NCBI RefSeq assembly: GCF_002272245.1
Contig: NZ_NPDD01000113.1
Coordinates: forward strand, 1 to 42,132
Source: Bacillus sp. 7884-1
GTDB lineage: Bacteria > Bacillota > Bacilli > Bacillales > Cytobacillaceae
Length of the DNA stretch: 42,132 bases
Direction: 5' to 3'
Shown one piece after another: positions 17,273 to 26,326 of the stretch (position 1 is its first letter; the number at the start of each line of letters is the position of its first letter). The notes under the pieces were generated by a model. The model worked only from the letters and a program-made list of their open reading frames with translations, did not search any database and was not told where the DNA came from. Both the position numbers and the translations under genes were made by a program.

Positions 17273-17944
17273 ACTTTCAATGATAATCTCGTCCTGATCG
17301 TATTGCTCCATAATGATTTCAGCAACTTCATTAGGTGAACGAAAACGGGAAGTGTCGGCAACGTGAGTGCTCCCTTCCCAAAATGGGGTATCCATGCCGC
17401 CCATATATATGGCTTTTATTTTAATCGGGCTATTTTTGTACTCTTTTTGAAGGCTTTCGGTAAAGCCCCTAACAGCAAATTTACTTGCCGCATAAACAGC
17501 TTCATTCACTTTTCCTCTTAAACCCGCTGTTGAAATAATATTAATCAGCAGCCCTTCACCTTGTTCTTGCAGTAAAGGTAAGACAGCTTTTGTTATTAAA
17601 ATCGTTCCGAGAACATTCGTGTTAAGTATTTCGCTGATTTCTTTCTCCGTTATGTTAACAAAAGGTCCGAAATGACCGACACCGGCATTGTTAACCAAAC
17701 CAACAATTCTGTGTTTTTTGCTTATTTCTTTGATCTTTATCAAAATATCTGTTTCTTTTTGAACATCAAGAACAACGTAATCTGCCACACCACCTGCTTG
17801 TTCGATTTCGGATTTAACAGCAGTAAGTTTATCAAGAGTTCTCCCAGTCAATAAGACATGATAACCCTGCTGCGAAAATAATAAGGCTAATTCTTTCCCC
17901 AAGCCAGAACCTGCTCCGGTAACAATGATGGTTTTCATTTTCAC
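17261..17944 (-). CDS. Short-chain dehydrogenase/reductase
   Basis: A classical SDR of 227 aa. The coenzyme loop is TGAGSGLG, the structural motif NNAG is present, and the catalytic serine, YAASK (Tyr-x3-Lys) and the usual spacing are intact. The substrate cannot be read from the sequence. The GTG at 17944 has GAAGGAGAG at better spacing than the ATG at 17938, so the longer form is given. It is a single gene convergent with recX. Confidence 0.85.
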   Translation of the reverse strand: MKMKTIIVTGAGSGLGKELALLFSQQGYHVLLTGRTLDKLTAVKSEIEQAGGVADYVVLDVQKETDILIKIKEISKKHRIVGLVNNAGVGHFGPFVNITEKEISEILNTNVLGTILITKAVLPLLQEQGEGLLINIISTAGLRGKVNEAVYAASKFAVRGFTESLQKEYKNSPIKIKAIYMGGMDTPFWEGSTHVADTSRFRSPNEVAEIIMEQYDQDEIIIESKKS

Positions 17945-18028
17945 TGAAATCTCTCCTTCAACCTTTATTATTTACATAAAAATAACTATACTAAAATAAG
18001 AGGAAAAACGAAAATGGGAGTGGACGAT

Positions 18029-18352
18029 ATGCAACAGGAGAAACGATATAGCACGATGACAGAGCATGAATTAAAGCAGGAAATTGCCCAGCTGTTAGAG
18101 AAGGGGAGAAAAGCGGAGCAAATGGGAATGGTTAGTGAATATGCTGTGCTTGAAAGAAAAGCAGCTATGGCTCGAGCCTACTTATTAGACCCTGCTAATT
18201 TTAAACCTGGTGAGATTTATGAGCTTGAAGGAGATCCTGGTAAATATTTTAAAATTGACTATATGAATGGTGTCTTTGCCTGGGGATACCGCTTAAAGGG
18301 TGATGGAAAAGAAGAAGCATTGCCAATTTCTATGCTAAAATGGTTAAAGTAA
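18029..18352 (+). CDS. yfhH: YfhH family protein (DUF1811)
   Basis: A 107-residue protein with MTEHELKQEIAQLLEKGRKAEQ and a C-terminal GVFAWGYRL, matching the YfhH family, which has an N-terminal helical hairpin and a small C-terminal beta domain. The function is unknown. The ATG at 18029 is chosen because GGGAGTGG lies 7 bases upstream; the earlier in-frame ATG at 18014 overlaps that site. Confidence 0.82.
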   Translation: MQQEKRYSTMTEHELKQEIAQLLEKGRKAEQMGMVSEYAVLERKAAMARAYLLDPANFKPGEIYELEGDPGKYFKIDYMNGVFAWGYRLKGDGKEEALPISMLKWLK

Positions 18353-18359
18353 AAAAGAC

Positions 18360-18392
18360 AAACCAGAGAGTAATATCTCTGGTTTATCTTTG
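18360..18392 (+). terminator. Terminator after yfhH
   Basis: AAACCAGAGA (18360-18369) pairs with TCTCTGGTTT (18376-18385), then ATCTTTG; A-rich upstream, so it may also serve the convergent YpzG-like gene. Confidence 0.75.
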
Positions 18393-18400
18393 TGCAGCCT

Positions 18401-18544
18401 TTAGGATTGCTTCCGGGTTTGGCGCTTTAAAATGATCAGGTCTTGGGATATCCGGGTTTCACCATTGATTTGAGAATGAGCATGCTTTGATTTAGCCCAA
18501 GGGGTTGTAAATGGCTTACCTTCATGAGTTTTCTGGTTTCCCAT
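18401..18544 (-). CDS. YpzG-like small protein
   Basis: A 47-residue basic protein beginning MGNQKTHEGKPFTTPWAKSK, with SQINGETRISQDLIILKRQT. This resembles the YpzG family of small Bacillus proteins of unknown role. GGGAGG lies 8 bases before the ATG at 18544. It follows sspK by 19 bp on the same strand, so co-expression in the forespore is plausible. The open frame extends upstream to 18661 but that would run through sspK. Confidence 0.65.
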   Translation of the reverse strand: MGNQKTHEGKPFTTPWAKSKHAHSQINGETRISQDLIILKRQTRKQS

Positions 18545-18563
18545 AGTTAAAACCTCCCAAAGT

Positions 18564-18740
18564 TTAGAAATACTCAGGTGTATCCTTTTCACGCTCACCA
18601 GAAGCCCGCATACGCTCTTGCGGATGGGTGTTGATAGTACCATCGGCTCGTCTTGAAGCATACTCTGCTTTCGCCCGTGGCTCTCCCTCTAGCTTATTGT
18701 TATTTTGGTTCGGGAAATTCCTTGCTTTATTTCTCACCAT
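18564..18740 (-). CDS. sspK: Small acid-soluble spore protein K
   Basis: A 58-residue protein, [20 protein letters not shown] and onward, rich in Arg, Asn and Glu, with the family phrase [19 protein letters not shown]. It matches SspK, a minor forespore-specific spore protein. Ribosome site GGAGGT precedes the ATG at 18740. I do not see a convincing sigma-G promoter in the upstream 130 bp. Confidence 0.88.
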   Translation of the reverse strand: MVRNKARNFPNQNNNKLEGEPRAKAEYASRRADGTINTHPQERMRASGEREKDTPEYF

Positions 18741-18875
18741 GTTGGTACCTCCATCAAAAGGGAATGAGAAACCGTGAAAAGCAAAGTGTCGTCACACCAG
18801 TGCTTACCACGTGATAATAGTATTCGACTTTTATGTTAAGGTTATGTTATAAGAAATTGGCAATGAGGTGAATGT

Positions 18876-19145
18876 ATGAACGATTATCACGATAGATTAG
18901 CAAAGCTGTTGTTAGAAAAAAACGAATTGCTCTCCTACAATCAAGCCCTGACCTGGGTTGAGTTGATGTGTGAGGACTTTGAAACCACCGCTGCGAAGGC
19001 AGGAAGAGATTACCTAGGCAGTGAGATGACGGAAAGAATTGTTAAACAATGGATTGATACTTATGGGGAAAGGCTCCATGATTTTGTTGCCAAAAATCCA
19101 AAATATAGGGATTTCCTCATCCAAGATAAGAATAAAATAAATTAA
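18876..19145 (+). CDS. yfhJ: YfhJ family protein (WVELL motif)
   Basis: An 89-aa protein with the WVEL motif in NQALTWVELMCEDFETTAAKAG, followed by VKQWIDTYGERLHDFV, as in YfhJ of B. subtilis. It is helical, soluble and of unknown function. GAGGTGA lies at good spacing ahead of the ATG. It sits between the spore genes and yfhP, as in B. subtilis. Confidence 0.82.
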   Translation: MNDYHDRLAKLLLEKNELLSYNQALTWVELMCEDFETTAAKAGRDYLGSEMTERIVKQWIDTYGERLHDFVAKNPKYRDFLIQDKNKIN

Positions 19146-19172
19146 AGGCGAGTGACTATAAATCACTCGCCT
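19146..19172 (-). terminator. Terminator downstream of yfhP
   Basis: AGGCGAGTGA (19146-19155) and TCACTCGCCT (19163-19172) form a 10-bp stem. Read on the minus strand it is followed by TTAATTTATTTT, so it mainly terminates yfhP; it could weakly serve yfhJ. Confidence 0.7.
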
Positions 19173-19178
19173 CTAACA

Positions 19179-20159
19179 TTAACTAGGAATAATACTGAGC
19201 TTTTTACGGAGTTTCTGCTCACTGAACACCCAGCCGGTATAGGAACTAATTGGATTTAACTCTAAATCTAACTGTACTACTGCCACGAACGGATAATGTC
19301 CATTGCTTCGATATCTTAGATCAATAAAACGAACTTCGTAATAGTCATCGTACTCATCTAATTCCCATCGATAGACAGGCGAGAACGACAGGAAGGCAGC
19401 TAAGTTTTTATCTTTTTTAGCGGCTTCTAATACAGGTGTTTCCGGTACCGGCACTCGCTTAAAACGGTCTAGTATCTCGACATTCGTTCCTACCGCTTTG
19501 CCGACAAAGAACTCCCCTTCGTTCATCGCAGCAATTCTCCAAAGATGAAACTTCATAGTTGGTGCAATTATGATTTCCGTTGCGTCTGGAATTAACTTCT
19601 TAACTTCTGCCTTAACTTTACCTTGAGCATAAAACCGAAGGAGGTAATATCCAAATAACACGACAAACATCGTTAAAAATGTATAACCGGGATCTGCACC
19701 AAAAACCCAAATAATAATGGCGACTATGTGAATTCCAAAGATAATTGGGTCAAAGGTATTAATTACTCCAAGCGCAACCCATTTTGACGTAAATGGTCTA
19801 AGAGCCTGCGTACCATAGGCGTTAAAAATGTCTACAAACACATGGATAAACACCGCTGCAAACGTCCACCCCCACAGGTGGAGAAGATTTGCATTAGGAA
19901 AAAAAGGATAAATCACTGCTAAAAGAATAAGAGGCCATATAAGTATAGCTGGAATAGAATGGGTGACTCCTCTATGATTACGAATATAGATGGCATTATT
20001 TCTTAACTTTAAAACGGTATCAATATCAGGTATTTGTGAGCCTGCAATCGTAGCAATTAATACACTTGTTGCCGTTACAGAGCTGCCAGCTACTATAGGA
20101 TCAAGAGTAGCCAGACCGCCAAGTGCAATTCCCATTACAACATGAGTTCCAGTATCCAA
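19179..20159 (-). CDS. yfhP: YfhP, YdjM-family membrane-bound metal-dependent hydrolase
   Basis: 326 aa. The N-terminal half has several membrane segments carrying conserved polar residues: THVVMG, SQIPDIDT, NHRGVTHS and HVFVDIFNAYG. These are the histidine/aspartate signatures of the YdjM-like membrane-bound hydrolase family. The C-terminal third is soluble. The start is TTG at 20159, with AAGGAGG about 11 bases upstream. In B. subtilis YfhP is proposed to regulate the neighbouring genes, but the sequence does not establish that here. Divergent from mutY. Confidence 0.8.
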   Translation of the reverse strand: MDTGTHVVMGIALGGLATLDPIVAGSSVTATSVLIATIAGSQIPDIDTVLKLRNNAIYIRNHRGVTHSIPAILIWPLILLAVIYPFFPNANLLHLWGWTFAAVFIHVFVDIFNAYGTQALRPFTSKWVALGVINTFDPIIFGIHIVAIIIWVFGADPGYTFLTMFVVLFGYYLLRFYAQGKVKAEVKKLIPDATEIIIAPTMKFHLWRIAAMNEGEFFVGKAVGTNVEILDRFKRVPVPETPVLEAAKKDKNLAAFLSFSPVYRWELDEYDDYYEVRFIDLRYRSNGHYPFVAVVQLDLELNPISSYTGWVFSEQKLRKKLSIIPS

Positions 20160-20186
20160 AAGGAAAATTCCTCCTTTAATAAAATC

Positions 20187-20215
20187 TTGTCAAAATCAAT
20201 AATATGGCTTATCGT
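20187..20215 (+). promoter_or_regulatory. Possible mutY promoter
   Basis: TTGTCA (20187-20192) with TATCGT (20210-20215) at 17-bp spacing; the -10 is weak. Confidence 0.35.
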
Positions 20216-20280
20216 TAAAAAATGCTTATTATTATATTCCCTTAATTCTTTTTGTTTAACAGGCTGGAGGCATTTTTGTA

Positions 20281-21381
20281 ATGGTAAATGAGTTGAAAAA
20301 TATAGAAAAAGTCTCAATAGAAAATTTTCAAGAAGATTTAATCTCCTGGTTTAAAGCCGAACAACGCGAATTGCCATGGAGAAAAGATCAAGACCCTTAT
20401 AAAGTATGGGTGTCAGAAATCATGCTGCAGCAAACAAGAGTAGATACGGTTATTCCTTATTTTAATCGATTTATTGAATGGTTTCCAACTATAGAAGACC
20501 TTGCGAATGCAAATGATGATAAAGTTCTTAAAGCATGGGAAGGACTAGGTTATTATTCGCGAGTACGAAATTTACATTCAGCTGTAAAAGAAGTAAACGA
20601 AAAATACGATGGTCAGGTACCAAATACTCCAAAAGAAATTTCGAACCTTAAGGGGGTTGGTCCCTACACGGCTGGAGCAATTTTAAGTATTGCCTATGGT
20701 ATACCTGAACCCGCAGTGGATGGTAATGTCATGAGGGTTTTATCACGAATCCTCTCGATTTGGGAGGATATCGCAAAGCCATCTACTAGGAAGATATTTG
20801 AAAATGCTGTTAGACAGCTAATCTCCCATGAAGATCCTTCTGCGTTTAATCAGGCATTAATGGAACTTGGCGCATTAATTTGCACGCCAACGTCGCCTTC
20901 TTGTTTACTCTGCCCTGTACGGGATCATTGTCAAGGTTTTCATGAGGGAGTAGAGTCAGAACTTCCAATTAAGACGAAAAAGAACTCACAAAAAAATGTT
21001 GAACTAGCAGCAATTATTGTAAAAAATGAAATGGGAAAAGTTCTAATTCATAAACGTCCTGAAACTGGATTATTAGCAAATTTATGGGAGTTTCCAAATG
21101 TTGAAATTCATCAACCGTTACTGATGGATCGTACTCAAATCACTGATCTTTTCAAAGATTCCTTTGATATGAATATTATGCTTGATAAAGGTATTGGTCA
21201 AATAGAACACATTTTTTCCCATTTAATTTGGAATATCCGTGTATTTACAGGAACAATTGGTTCCGATTTTTCTGAAGGTAATGGTTGGAAATTTATTTCC
21301 TTAGATGAAATGGAAGACTATGCCTTTCCGGTTTCTTATCATAAAATCCTAAAGCTATATAATGATTATACAAAAAAATGA
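20281..21381 (+). CDS. mutY: A/G-specific adenine DNA glycosylase
   Basis: MutY removes adenine mispaired with 8-oxoguanine. The HhH-GPD domain shows [13 protein letters not shown] with the catalytic glutamate, the helix-hairpin-helix [12 protein letters not shown], and the catalytic aspartate in [13 protein letters not shown] [4Fe-4S] loop follows as C-x6-C-x2-C-x5-C in [19 protein letters not shown]-terminal NUDIX-like domain (from about 235) recognises 8-oxoG. At 366 aa it is full length. GGAGG lies 10 bases before the ATG. Confidence 0.95.
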   Translation: MVNELKNIEKVSIENFQEDLISWFKAEQRELPWRKDQDPYKVWVSEIMLQQTRVDTVIPYFNRFIEWFPTIEDLANANDDKVLKAWEGLGYYSRVRNLHSAVKEVNEKYDGQVPNTPKEISNLKGVGPYTAGAILSIAYGIPEPAVDGNVMRVLSRILSIWEDIAKPSTRKIFENAVRQLISHEDPSAFNQALMELGALICTPTSPSCLLCPVRDHCQGFHEGVESELPIKTKKNSQKNVELAAIIVKNEMGKVLIHKRPETGLLANLWEFPNVEIHQPLLMDRTQITDLFKDSFDMNIMLDKGIGQIEHIFSHLIWNIRVFTGTIGSDFSEGNGWKFISLDEMEDYAFPVSYHKILKLYNDYTKK

Positions 21382-21412
21382 ACGCCACAAGGTTCCTGGC
21401 GTTCTTTTTTTA
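21380..21412. terminator. Bidirectional terminator between mutY and the yfhS-like gene
   Basis: GAACGCCA (21380-21387) pairs with TGGCGTTC (21397-21404), with T7 after it and A7 before it. Confidence 0.85.
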
Positions 21413-21592
21413 TAATTTTATTCCGCCGCGACTTTCAATTTCTTCAATAATTTCCCGATGAATGGTAACTCCTTCACTGTTTAAATAAGGTGCGATTTGC
21501 TGGAGTGAGTGATGAAAAAAAGCAAGTTCATTTTCATTCCAATCCGCTTTAGACATCATTGATAGCTCTGTCATGTCCCGTCCTGTATACAT
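21410..21592 (-). CDS. YfhS-like small protein
   Basis: A 60-residue acidic protein beginning MYTGRDMTELSMMSKADWNE and ending with EIIEEIESRGGIKL. It resembles the small YfhS-type protein next to mutY in B. subtilis; the function is unknown. The ATG at 21592 has AAAGGAAG 7 bases upstream; the longer reading from TTG at 21610 would overlap that site. Convergent with mutY across a shared terminator. Confidence 0.65.
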   Translation of the reverse strand: MYTGRDMTELSMMSKADWNENELAFFHHSLQQIAPYLNSEGVTIHREIIEEIESRGGIKL

Positions 21593-21643
21593 AATCGACT
21601 TCCTTTCCAATGGGATTCATCCAGCTTATTGTTTTGTAATTAA

Positions 21644-21672
21644 TTGTCTTCTATTCATAGAAAAGCTAAAAT
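21644..21672 (+). promoter_or_regulatory. Candidate fabL promoter
   Basis: TTGTCT (21644-21649), 17 bp, TAAAAT (21667-21672), 35 bp ahead of the fabL start. Confidence 0.5.
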
Positions 21673-21700
21673 GAAAAGAACACGAAAATAAAAGGGGTAA

Positions 21701-22456
<756 letters not shown>

Positions 22457-22479
22457 TTATTTTTTTTAAGAATTTTTTA

Positions 22480-22517
22480 GGATAATCTCCACGAAAGGGG
22501 ACATATTAATTTCGTGG
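22480..22517 (+). promoter_or_regulatory. Likely sigma-G promoter of sspE, inside an inverted repeat
   Basis: GGATA (22480-22484) and CATATTA (22502-22508), 17 bp apart, fit a forespore sigma-G promoter, the latter matching the CATNHTA -10. The -10 is flanked by the perfect inverted repeat CCACGAAA (22489-22496) / TTTCGTGG (22510-22517). This could be an operator or a 5'-end hairpin. Confidence 0.5.
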
Positions 22518-22528
22518 AGGTGATTAAC

Positions 22529-22744
22529 ATGGCAAACAATCAACAACCAAACAAAACTTCAGCTGGAACGAACATCCAAGAAGTTAGACAACAAAACGCT
22601 CAATCTCAAGGCGGTGCAGGTGCAGCTGGCCAATTCGGAACTGAATTTGCAAGCGAAACTAACGCTGCTGAAGTGAAAAAGCAAAACCAACAATCTCAAG
22701 CTAATAAAAACCAAGGCGGTTCTGGCCAATTTGGTCAAAGCTAA
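22529..22744 (+). CDS. sspE: Gamma-type small acid-soluble spore protein
   Basis: A 71-residue protein very rich in Gln, Asn and Ala, MANNQQPNKTSAGTNIQEVR and onward. It has two related blocks ending in GQFGTEFAS and GQFGQS, the repeat layout of gamma-type SASP with its germination-protease cleavage sites. It is a storage protein degraded at germination and does not bind DNA. The ATG at 22529 has GGAGGTGATT at ideal spacing; the in-frame ATG at 22514 would be at or before the predicted transcript start. Confidence 0.93.
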   Translation: MANNQQPNKTSAGTNIQEVRQQNAQSQGGAGAAGQFGTEFASETNAAEVKKQNQQSQANKNQGGSGQFGQS

Positions 22745-22757
22745 AATGAAATCGTAA

Positions 22758-22797
22758 GAAGAAGGCGCTCTTATTCGTATAGAGCGCCTTCTTTCTG
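22758..22797 (+). terminator. Terminator after sspE
   Basis: A 12-bp stem, AGAAGGCGCTCT (22760-22771) with AGAGCGCCTTCT (22781-22792), followed by TTCTGTTT. Confidence 0.8.
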
Positions 22798-22799
22798 TT

Positions 22800-22858
22800 T
22801 GTCTAGCTTCAGCGCCTGGGGGCTCGGGGTTCCGCTATTCGGCCATTCGACAAAACTT
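22800..22858. repeat. Dispersed Bacillaceae-type repeat fragment
   Basis: GTCTAGCTTCAGCGCCTGGG, then GCTCGGGGTTCCGC, is much richer in GC than its surroundings and matches the beginning of an intergenic repeat I recall from many Bacillaceae genomes. It directly follows the sspE terminator. No ORF. Confidence 0.5.
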
Positions 22859-22943
22859 CTCTTCAGTCTACATAAGTAGTCAAAGGATAAATCTATTTAT
22901 TAAAGAATACATATTAGGAAGTAAAAATAAGGCGGTGTGGTAA

Positions 22944-23201
22944 ATGGATCATTTTAACCGTTTAGTATCTGAGCAGATGATGACAATGGAAAAATTACTA
23001 TACCTTCAAGGTGAGCTTGAGCGGTGTCAAGAAATTGAAGAACAACTACAGACTCTGCAAAATGAAACGGAGTTAGAGAGTGTCCAATTTGATATTAATC
23101 AAATGAAAAAAGAGTTAAAAGAGATTCAGGAAATCTTCGAAAAACAAACGGAGGAAGTCATCCAATCCTATCGTGAAACTGATTTAGAACCGTCAATATA
23201 G
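22944..23201 (+). CDS. ygaB: YgaB family coiled-coil protein
   Basis: An 85-residue acidic protein predicted to be nearly all helix and coiled coil (heptads from about residue 15 to 70, such as LLYLQGELERCQEIEEQLQ). Size and position between sspE and ygaC match B. subtilis YgaB; the function is unknown. AAGGCGGTG precedes the ATG. A terminator follows. Confidence 0.75.
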   Translation: MDHFNRLVSEQMMTMEKLLYLQGELERCQEIEEQLQTLQNETELESVQFDINQMKKELKEIQEIFEKQTEEVIQSYRETDLEPSI

Positions 23202-23243
23202 GTCAAAAATCAAAAAAAAATTGAAAAATATGCAAATTTCTTC

Positions 23244-23275
23244 AAAGAGTCATTGAAATCAATGGCTCTTTTGTT
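23244..23275 (+). terminator. Terminator after ygaB
   Basis: AGAGTCATTGA pairs with TCAATGGCTCT (one G-U pair), then TTTTGTTTT. Confidence 0.8.
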
Positions 23276-23394
23276 TTAAATTCTTTACTCAACCGTTATA
23301 ATAATAAGAAATAGTAAATGAACTTTGTTGCCATTTGTCGTTAATTGCAGGAAGAAAGGTTACAAAGCGTTTAGGAAGGAAGAAGGGGAGAATC

Positions 23395-23925
23395 ATGGGC
23401 GTACCCATCGAAGGTGAACCAATACAAATACATAGCTATAAGCACAATGGGCACATCCATCGCGTCTGGGAAGAAACGACCGTTTTAAAAGGATCGCAAA
23501 ATCTGGTAATTGGCGGGAATGATCGCACAATTGTTACGGAGTCAGATGGAAGAACATGGATTACAAGAGAACCAGCGATTTGTTATTTTCATTCACAGTA
23601 TTGGTTTAACATTATTGGGATGATTCGTGAAGATGGTATTTATTACTATTGTAATCTCAGCTCACCATTTATTTTTGATGGTGAAGCAGTTAAATATATT
23701 GATTATGATCTTGATATTAAGGTATTCCCTGATATGACGTTTAATTTGTTAGACGAGGATGAATATGAACGGCACCGTCGTGAGATGAAGTATCCTGAGG
23801 TTATTGACCAAATCCTGAAAAGAAATGTCGAAAAGCTCATTCAGTGGATTCGACAGCGTAAAGGACCATTTGCGCCAGATTTTATTGATATCTGGTATGA
23901 GCGTTATTTAACCTACAGACGTTAA
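23395..23925 (+). CDS. ntdP: Nucleoside tri-/diphosphate phosphatase (DUF402)
   Basis: A 176-aa DUF402 protein orthologous to B. subtilis YgaC. S. aureus relatives hydrolyse NTPs and NDPs with divalent metals. The conserved acidic and aromatic segments are clear: [21 protein letters not shown] and [13 protein letters not shown]. The ATG at 23395 has AAGGGGAG just upstream. The reading frame stays open to a TTG at 23335, but that would add a very basic 20-residue extension with no ribosome site. Confidence 0.88.
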   Translation: MGVPIEGEPIQIHSYKHNGHIHRVWEETTVLKGSQNLVIGGNDRTIVTESDGRTWITREPAICYFHSQYWFNIIGMIREDGIYYYCNLSSPFIFDGEAVKYIDYDLDIKVFPDMTFNLLDEDEYERHRREMKYPEVIDQILKRNVEKLIQWIRQRKGPFAPDFIDIWYERYLTYRR

Positions 23926-23939
23926 TGGAAGAATGTTTC

Positions 23940-23992
23940 GGAAAGATGATGAAGGCACCTACACGTATTGTAGCTGTCTTCATCATCTTTCC
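23940..23992 (+). terminator. Long stem-loop between ntdP and ygaD
   Basis: A perfect 15-bp stem, GGAAAGATGATGAAG (23940-23954) with CTTCATCATCTTTCC (23978-23992), contains a second small stem CTACA/TGTAG. The following bases (CTGTTCTTATT) are only moderately T-rich, so it may be a leaky terminator or an attenuator for ygaD. Confidence 0.6.
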
Positions 23993-24033
23993 CTGTTCTT
24001 ATTAATGTGACAGCGCAGAAAGAGGGGCCAATC

Positions 24034-25809
24034 TTGAGCAGTGTTCGCAGATATCTCGAATTTGTTAAGCCATATCGCCTTCAAATTATAGGGACGATTA
24101 TTATCGGGGTTTTAAAATTCGCTATCCCACTTATGATACCCATGCTCATTAAGTATGTAGTGGATGATATTATTGGGGCAAGTGGTTTAACAAATGATGA
24201 GAAATTAAATAAATTACTAATCATAATGGGAATTATGATTGTTGTTTTTGTCGTAGTAAGGCCGCCGATTGAGTATTATCGTCAATATTTTGCCCAATGG
24301 ACGTCAAGTAAAATTCTATACGATATCCGTGATCGGATGTATACACATATCCAGAAACTCAGCTTTAAGTATTATGCCAACACACGGTCAGGAGAAGTTA
24401 TTTCTCGCGTTATTAATGATGTTGAGCAGACGAAAACATTTGTTATTACTGGCCTTATGAATCTTTGGCTCGATATCGCGACGATTATTATTGCCATCAT
24501 TATTATGTTTTACATGAATGTGAGTCTTACTTTTGTATCCATCCTGCTATTTCCGTTATATGCGATCTCTATCAAGTACTTTTTTGGTAATCTTCGTAAG
24601 CTTACCCGGTCGCGCTCACAAGCACTTGCTGAAGTACAAAGCTATTTACATGAACGGGTTCAAGGGATGCCAGTGATTAAAAGCTTTGCGATTGAAGAGT
24701 TTGAACAAAAGCAGTTTGACGTACAAAATAAGAATTTTTTAGATAAGGCATTAGAGCACACGAGCTGGAATGCAAAGGCATTTGCGGCCGTTAACACAAT
24801 TACCGATATCGCACCTTTGCTCGTTATCGGATACTCAGCTTACCTTGTTATTCAAGGAAGTTTAACACTGGGAACAATGATTGCGTTTTTTGCTTATATT
24901 GATAAATTGTACAATCCGTTAAGAAGGCTTGTGAATTCTTCCACAACCCTTACGCAGTCATTCGCATCAATGGATAGGGTATTTGAATTCCTTGATGAGA
25001 AATATGATATTGTCGATGCTCCTAATGCGGTTGAGTGTAAGGATGTGAAGGGGGACATTACGTTTGATCATGTTCAATTTACCTACAATGAATCAGAGGA
25101 AATGATTCTGAAGAATATAAACCTTGATGTGAAAAAAGGGGAGACGATTGCCCTTGTTGGGATGAGCGGTGGAGGAAAGTCGACACTCGTCAGCCTGATT
25201 CCTCGTTTCTACGATGTCACTGAGGGGAAAATTCTATTAGATGGAGTAGATATCCGTCATTTCAATGTTCAGTCCCTACGAGACAAAATTGGCGTAGTTT
25301 TTCAGGACAATATCTTATTTAGTGAATCTGTAAAGAACAATATCTTATTAGGGAAACCTGGCGCAACGGATGATGAGGTATATGAAGCTGCCAAAGCGGC
25401 AAATGCGCATGATTTTATCGTGAATCTTGCAAATGGGTATGATACGAAGGTCGGCGAAAGAGGCGTTAAGCTTTCAGGTGGTCAAAAGCAAAGAGTGGCC
25501 ATTGCCCGAGTATTTTTACGGAACCCGCCGATTTTGCTATTAGATGAGGCAACTTCAGCTCTTGATTTAGAGAGTGAACATCTTATTCAAGAAGCACTTG
25601 ATAAGCTGGCCAGGGATCGGACGACATTTGTTGTAGCCCATAGGTTATCCACCATCACACACGCTGATCGAATTGTCTTAATCGAACATGGTAAAATTGT
25701 CGAAGTGGGCCAACATGAAGAATTAATGGCGAAACAGGGCAATTATTATAAATTATTTCAAGTCCAGCAGCTTGAACAGCATAATGAAAAAACACCGCTG
25801 CAGGCATAG
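24034..25809 (+). CDS. ygaD: ABC exporter, fused membrane and ATPase domains
   Basis: A half-transporter of about 591 aa, like B. subtilis YgaD. Six membrane helices span residues 15-310. The nucleotide-binding domain has the Walker A motif GMSGGGKST, the signature LSGGQKQR, Walker [13 protein letters not shown] and the H-loop VVAHRLST. It probably works as a homodimer exporting lipids or drugs; the substrate is unknown. TTG at 24034 is preferred over GTG 24007 because AAAGAGGGG lies 6 bases upstream and the protein then begins [15 protein letters not shown], as expected for the family. Confidence 0.88.
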   Translation: MSSVRRYLEFVKPYRLQIIGTIIIGVLKFAIPLMIPMLIKYVVDDIIGASGLTNDEKLNKLLIIMGIMIVVFVVVRPPIEYYRQYFAQWTSSKILYDIRDRMYTHIQKLSFKYYANTRSGEVISRVINDVEQTKTFVITGLMNLWLDIATIIIAIIIMFYMNVSLTFVSILLFPLYAISIKYFFGNLRKLTRSRSQALAEVQSYLHERVQGMPVIKSFAIEEFEQKQFDVQNKNFLDKALEHTSWNAKAFAAVNTITDIAPLLVIGYSAYLVIQGSLTLGTMIAFFAYIDKLYNPLRRLVNSSTTLTQSFASMDRVFEFLDEKYDIVDAPNAVECKDVKGDITFDHVQFTYNESEEMILKNINLDVKKGETIALVGMSGGGKSTLVSLIPRFYDVTEGKILLDGVDIRHFNVQSLRDKIGVVFQDNILFSESVKNNILLGKPGATDDEVYEAAKAANAHDFIVNLANGYDTKVGERGVKLSGGQKQRVAIARVFLRNPPILLLDEATSALDLESEHLIQEALDKLARDRTTFVVAHRLSTITHADRIVLIEHGKIVEVGQHEELMAKQGNYYKLFQVQQLEQHNEKTPLQA

Positions 25810-25820
25810 AATAGAACAGC

Positions 25821-25857
25821 AAAAATGACGTATGTAATTGGCATACGTCATTTTTTA
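25821..25857 (+). terminator. Terminator after ygaD
   Basis: A 14-bp perfect stem, AAAAATGACGTATG (25821-25834) with CATACGTCATTTTT (25842-25855), with T-run. Confidence 0.9.
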
Positions 25858-25999
25858 TGGATTAGTGTCTAAGATACGAGTGTGGATCAAATCCTGATTT
25901 TGTTTGTATTTTTGTAAAATCGGAAGATGAAAGCCCGAGAATAGCTAAAAGAGGTCACTCATAAGGTGAATGAGAGCCTGAGAAAAAGTTAAATGAAGA

Positions 26000-26039
26000 A
26001 AGAGCGGTCACTCATCCAACTTGGATGAGTATCGCTCTT
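26000..26039 (-). terminator. Hairpin downstream of the 41-residue gene
   Basis: AAGAGCG/CGCTCTT closes an inner stem ACTCATCCAA/TTGGATGAGT. On the minus strand it is followed by TCTTCATTT, so it could terminate the small gene at 26060. A weaker copy of the GGTCACTCAT motif lies at about 25955-25977, so this may be a local or dispersed repeat. The remaining 25858-25950 shows nothing I can name. Confidence 0.5.
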
Positions 26040-26059
26040 AACGTCTAATTCATCTAGAG

Positions 26060-26185
26060 TTAATGTCCGTGAGAACTGAAATTATTTAAAATTGTATTAT
26101 ATTCTTGGTCACTAATAATCCCTAACTTTTTACATACGTAGGAATTTAATAAGATTTTTTTCTTTATTCGTTTAGTTGGAGACAC
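26060..26185 (-). CDS. Small basic hypothetical protein, 41 aa
   Basis: GTG start at 26185 with AAAGGGAG 8 bases upstream; the frame reads MSPTKRIKKKILLNSYVCKK and then GIISDQEYNTIL. The strongly basic N-terminus and a predicted amphipathic helix look protein-like, and the ribosome site is good. I do not recognise the family; it is too short for common ORF cut-offs. Confidence 0.5.
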   Translation of the reverse strand: MSPTKRIKKKILLNSYVCKKLGIISDQEYNTILNNFSSHGH

Positions 26186-26261
26186 CCTTATCACTCCCTT
26201 TATTCTTATTGTATTTCACACCCGCAAAAAAGTTTCCTTTAACCAAAAAAATCCCTAAATG

Positions 26262-26287
26262 AAAAGTATTGCCTATATAATACTTTT
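26262..26287 (-). terminator. Terminator of the beta-propeller gene
   Basis: AAAAGTATT (26262-26270) pairs with AATACTTTT (26279-26287); on the minus strand it is followed by CATTTAGGGATTTTTTT. Confidence 0.6.
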
Positions 26288-26326
26288 GGAATTACTCACT
26301 TTAATTGGACTTTATCGACTCATTGA

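Noticed and set aside
18401..18661. 86-aa reverse ORF
   Set aside because: Its first part overlaps sspK in another frame; the real start with ribosome site is at 18544.
20135..20317. 60-aa reverse ORF between yfhP and mutY
   Set aside because: Overlaps the starts of two firm genes and lacks a ribosome site.
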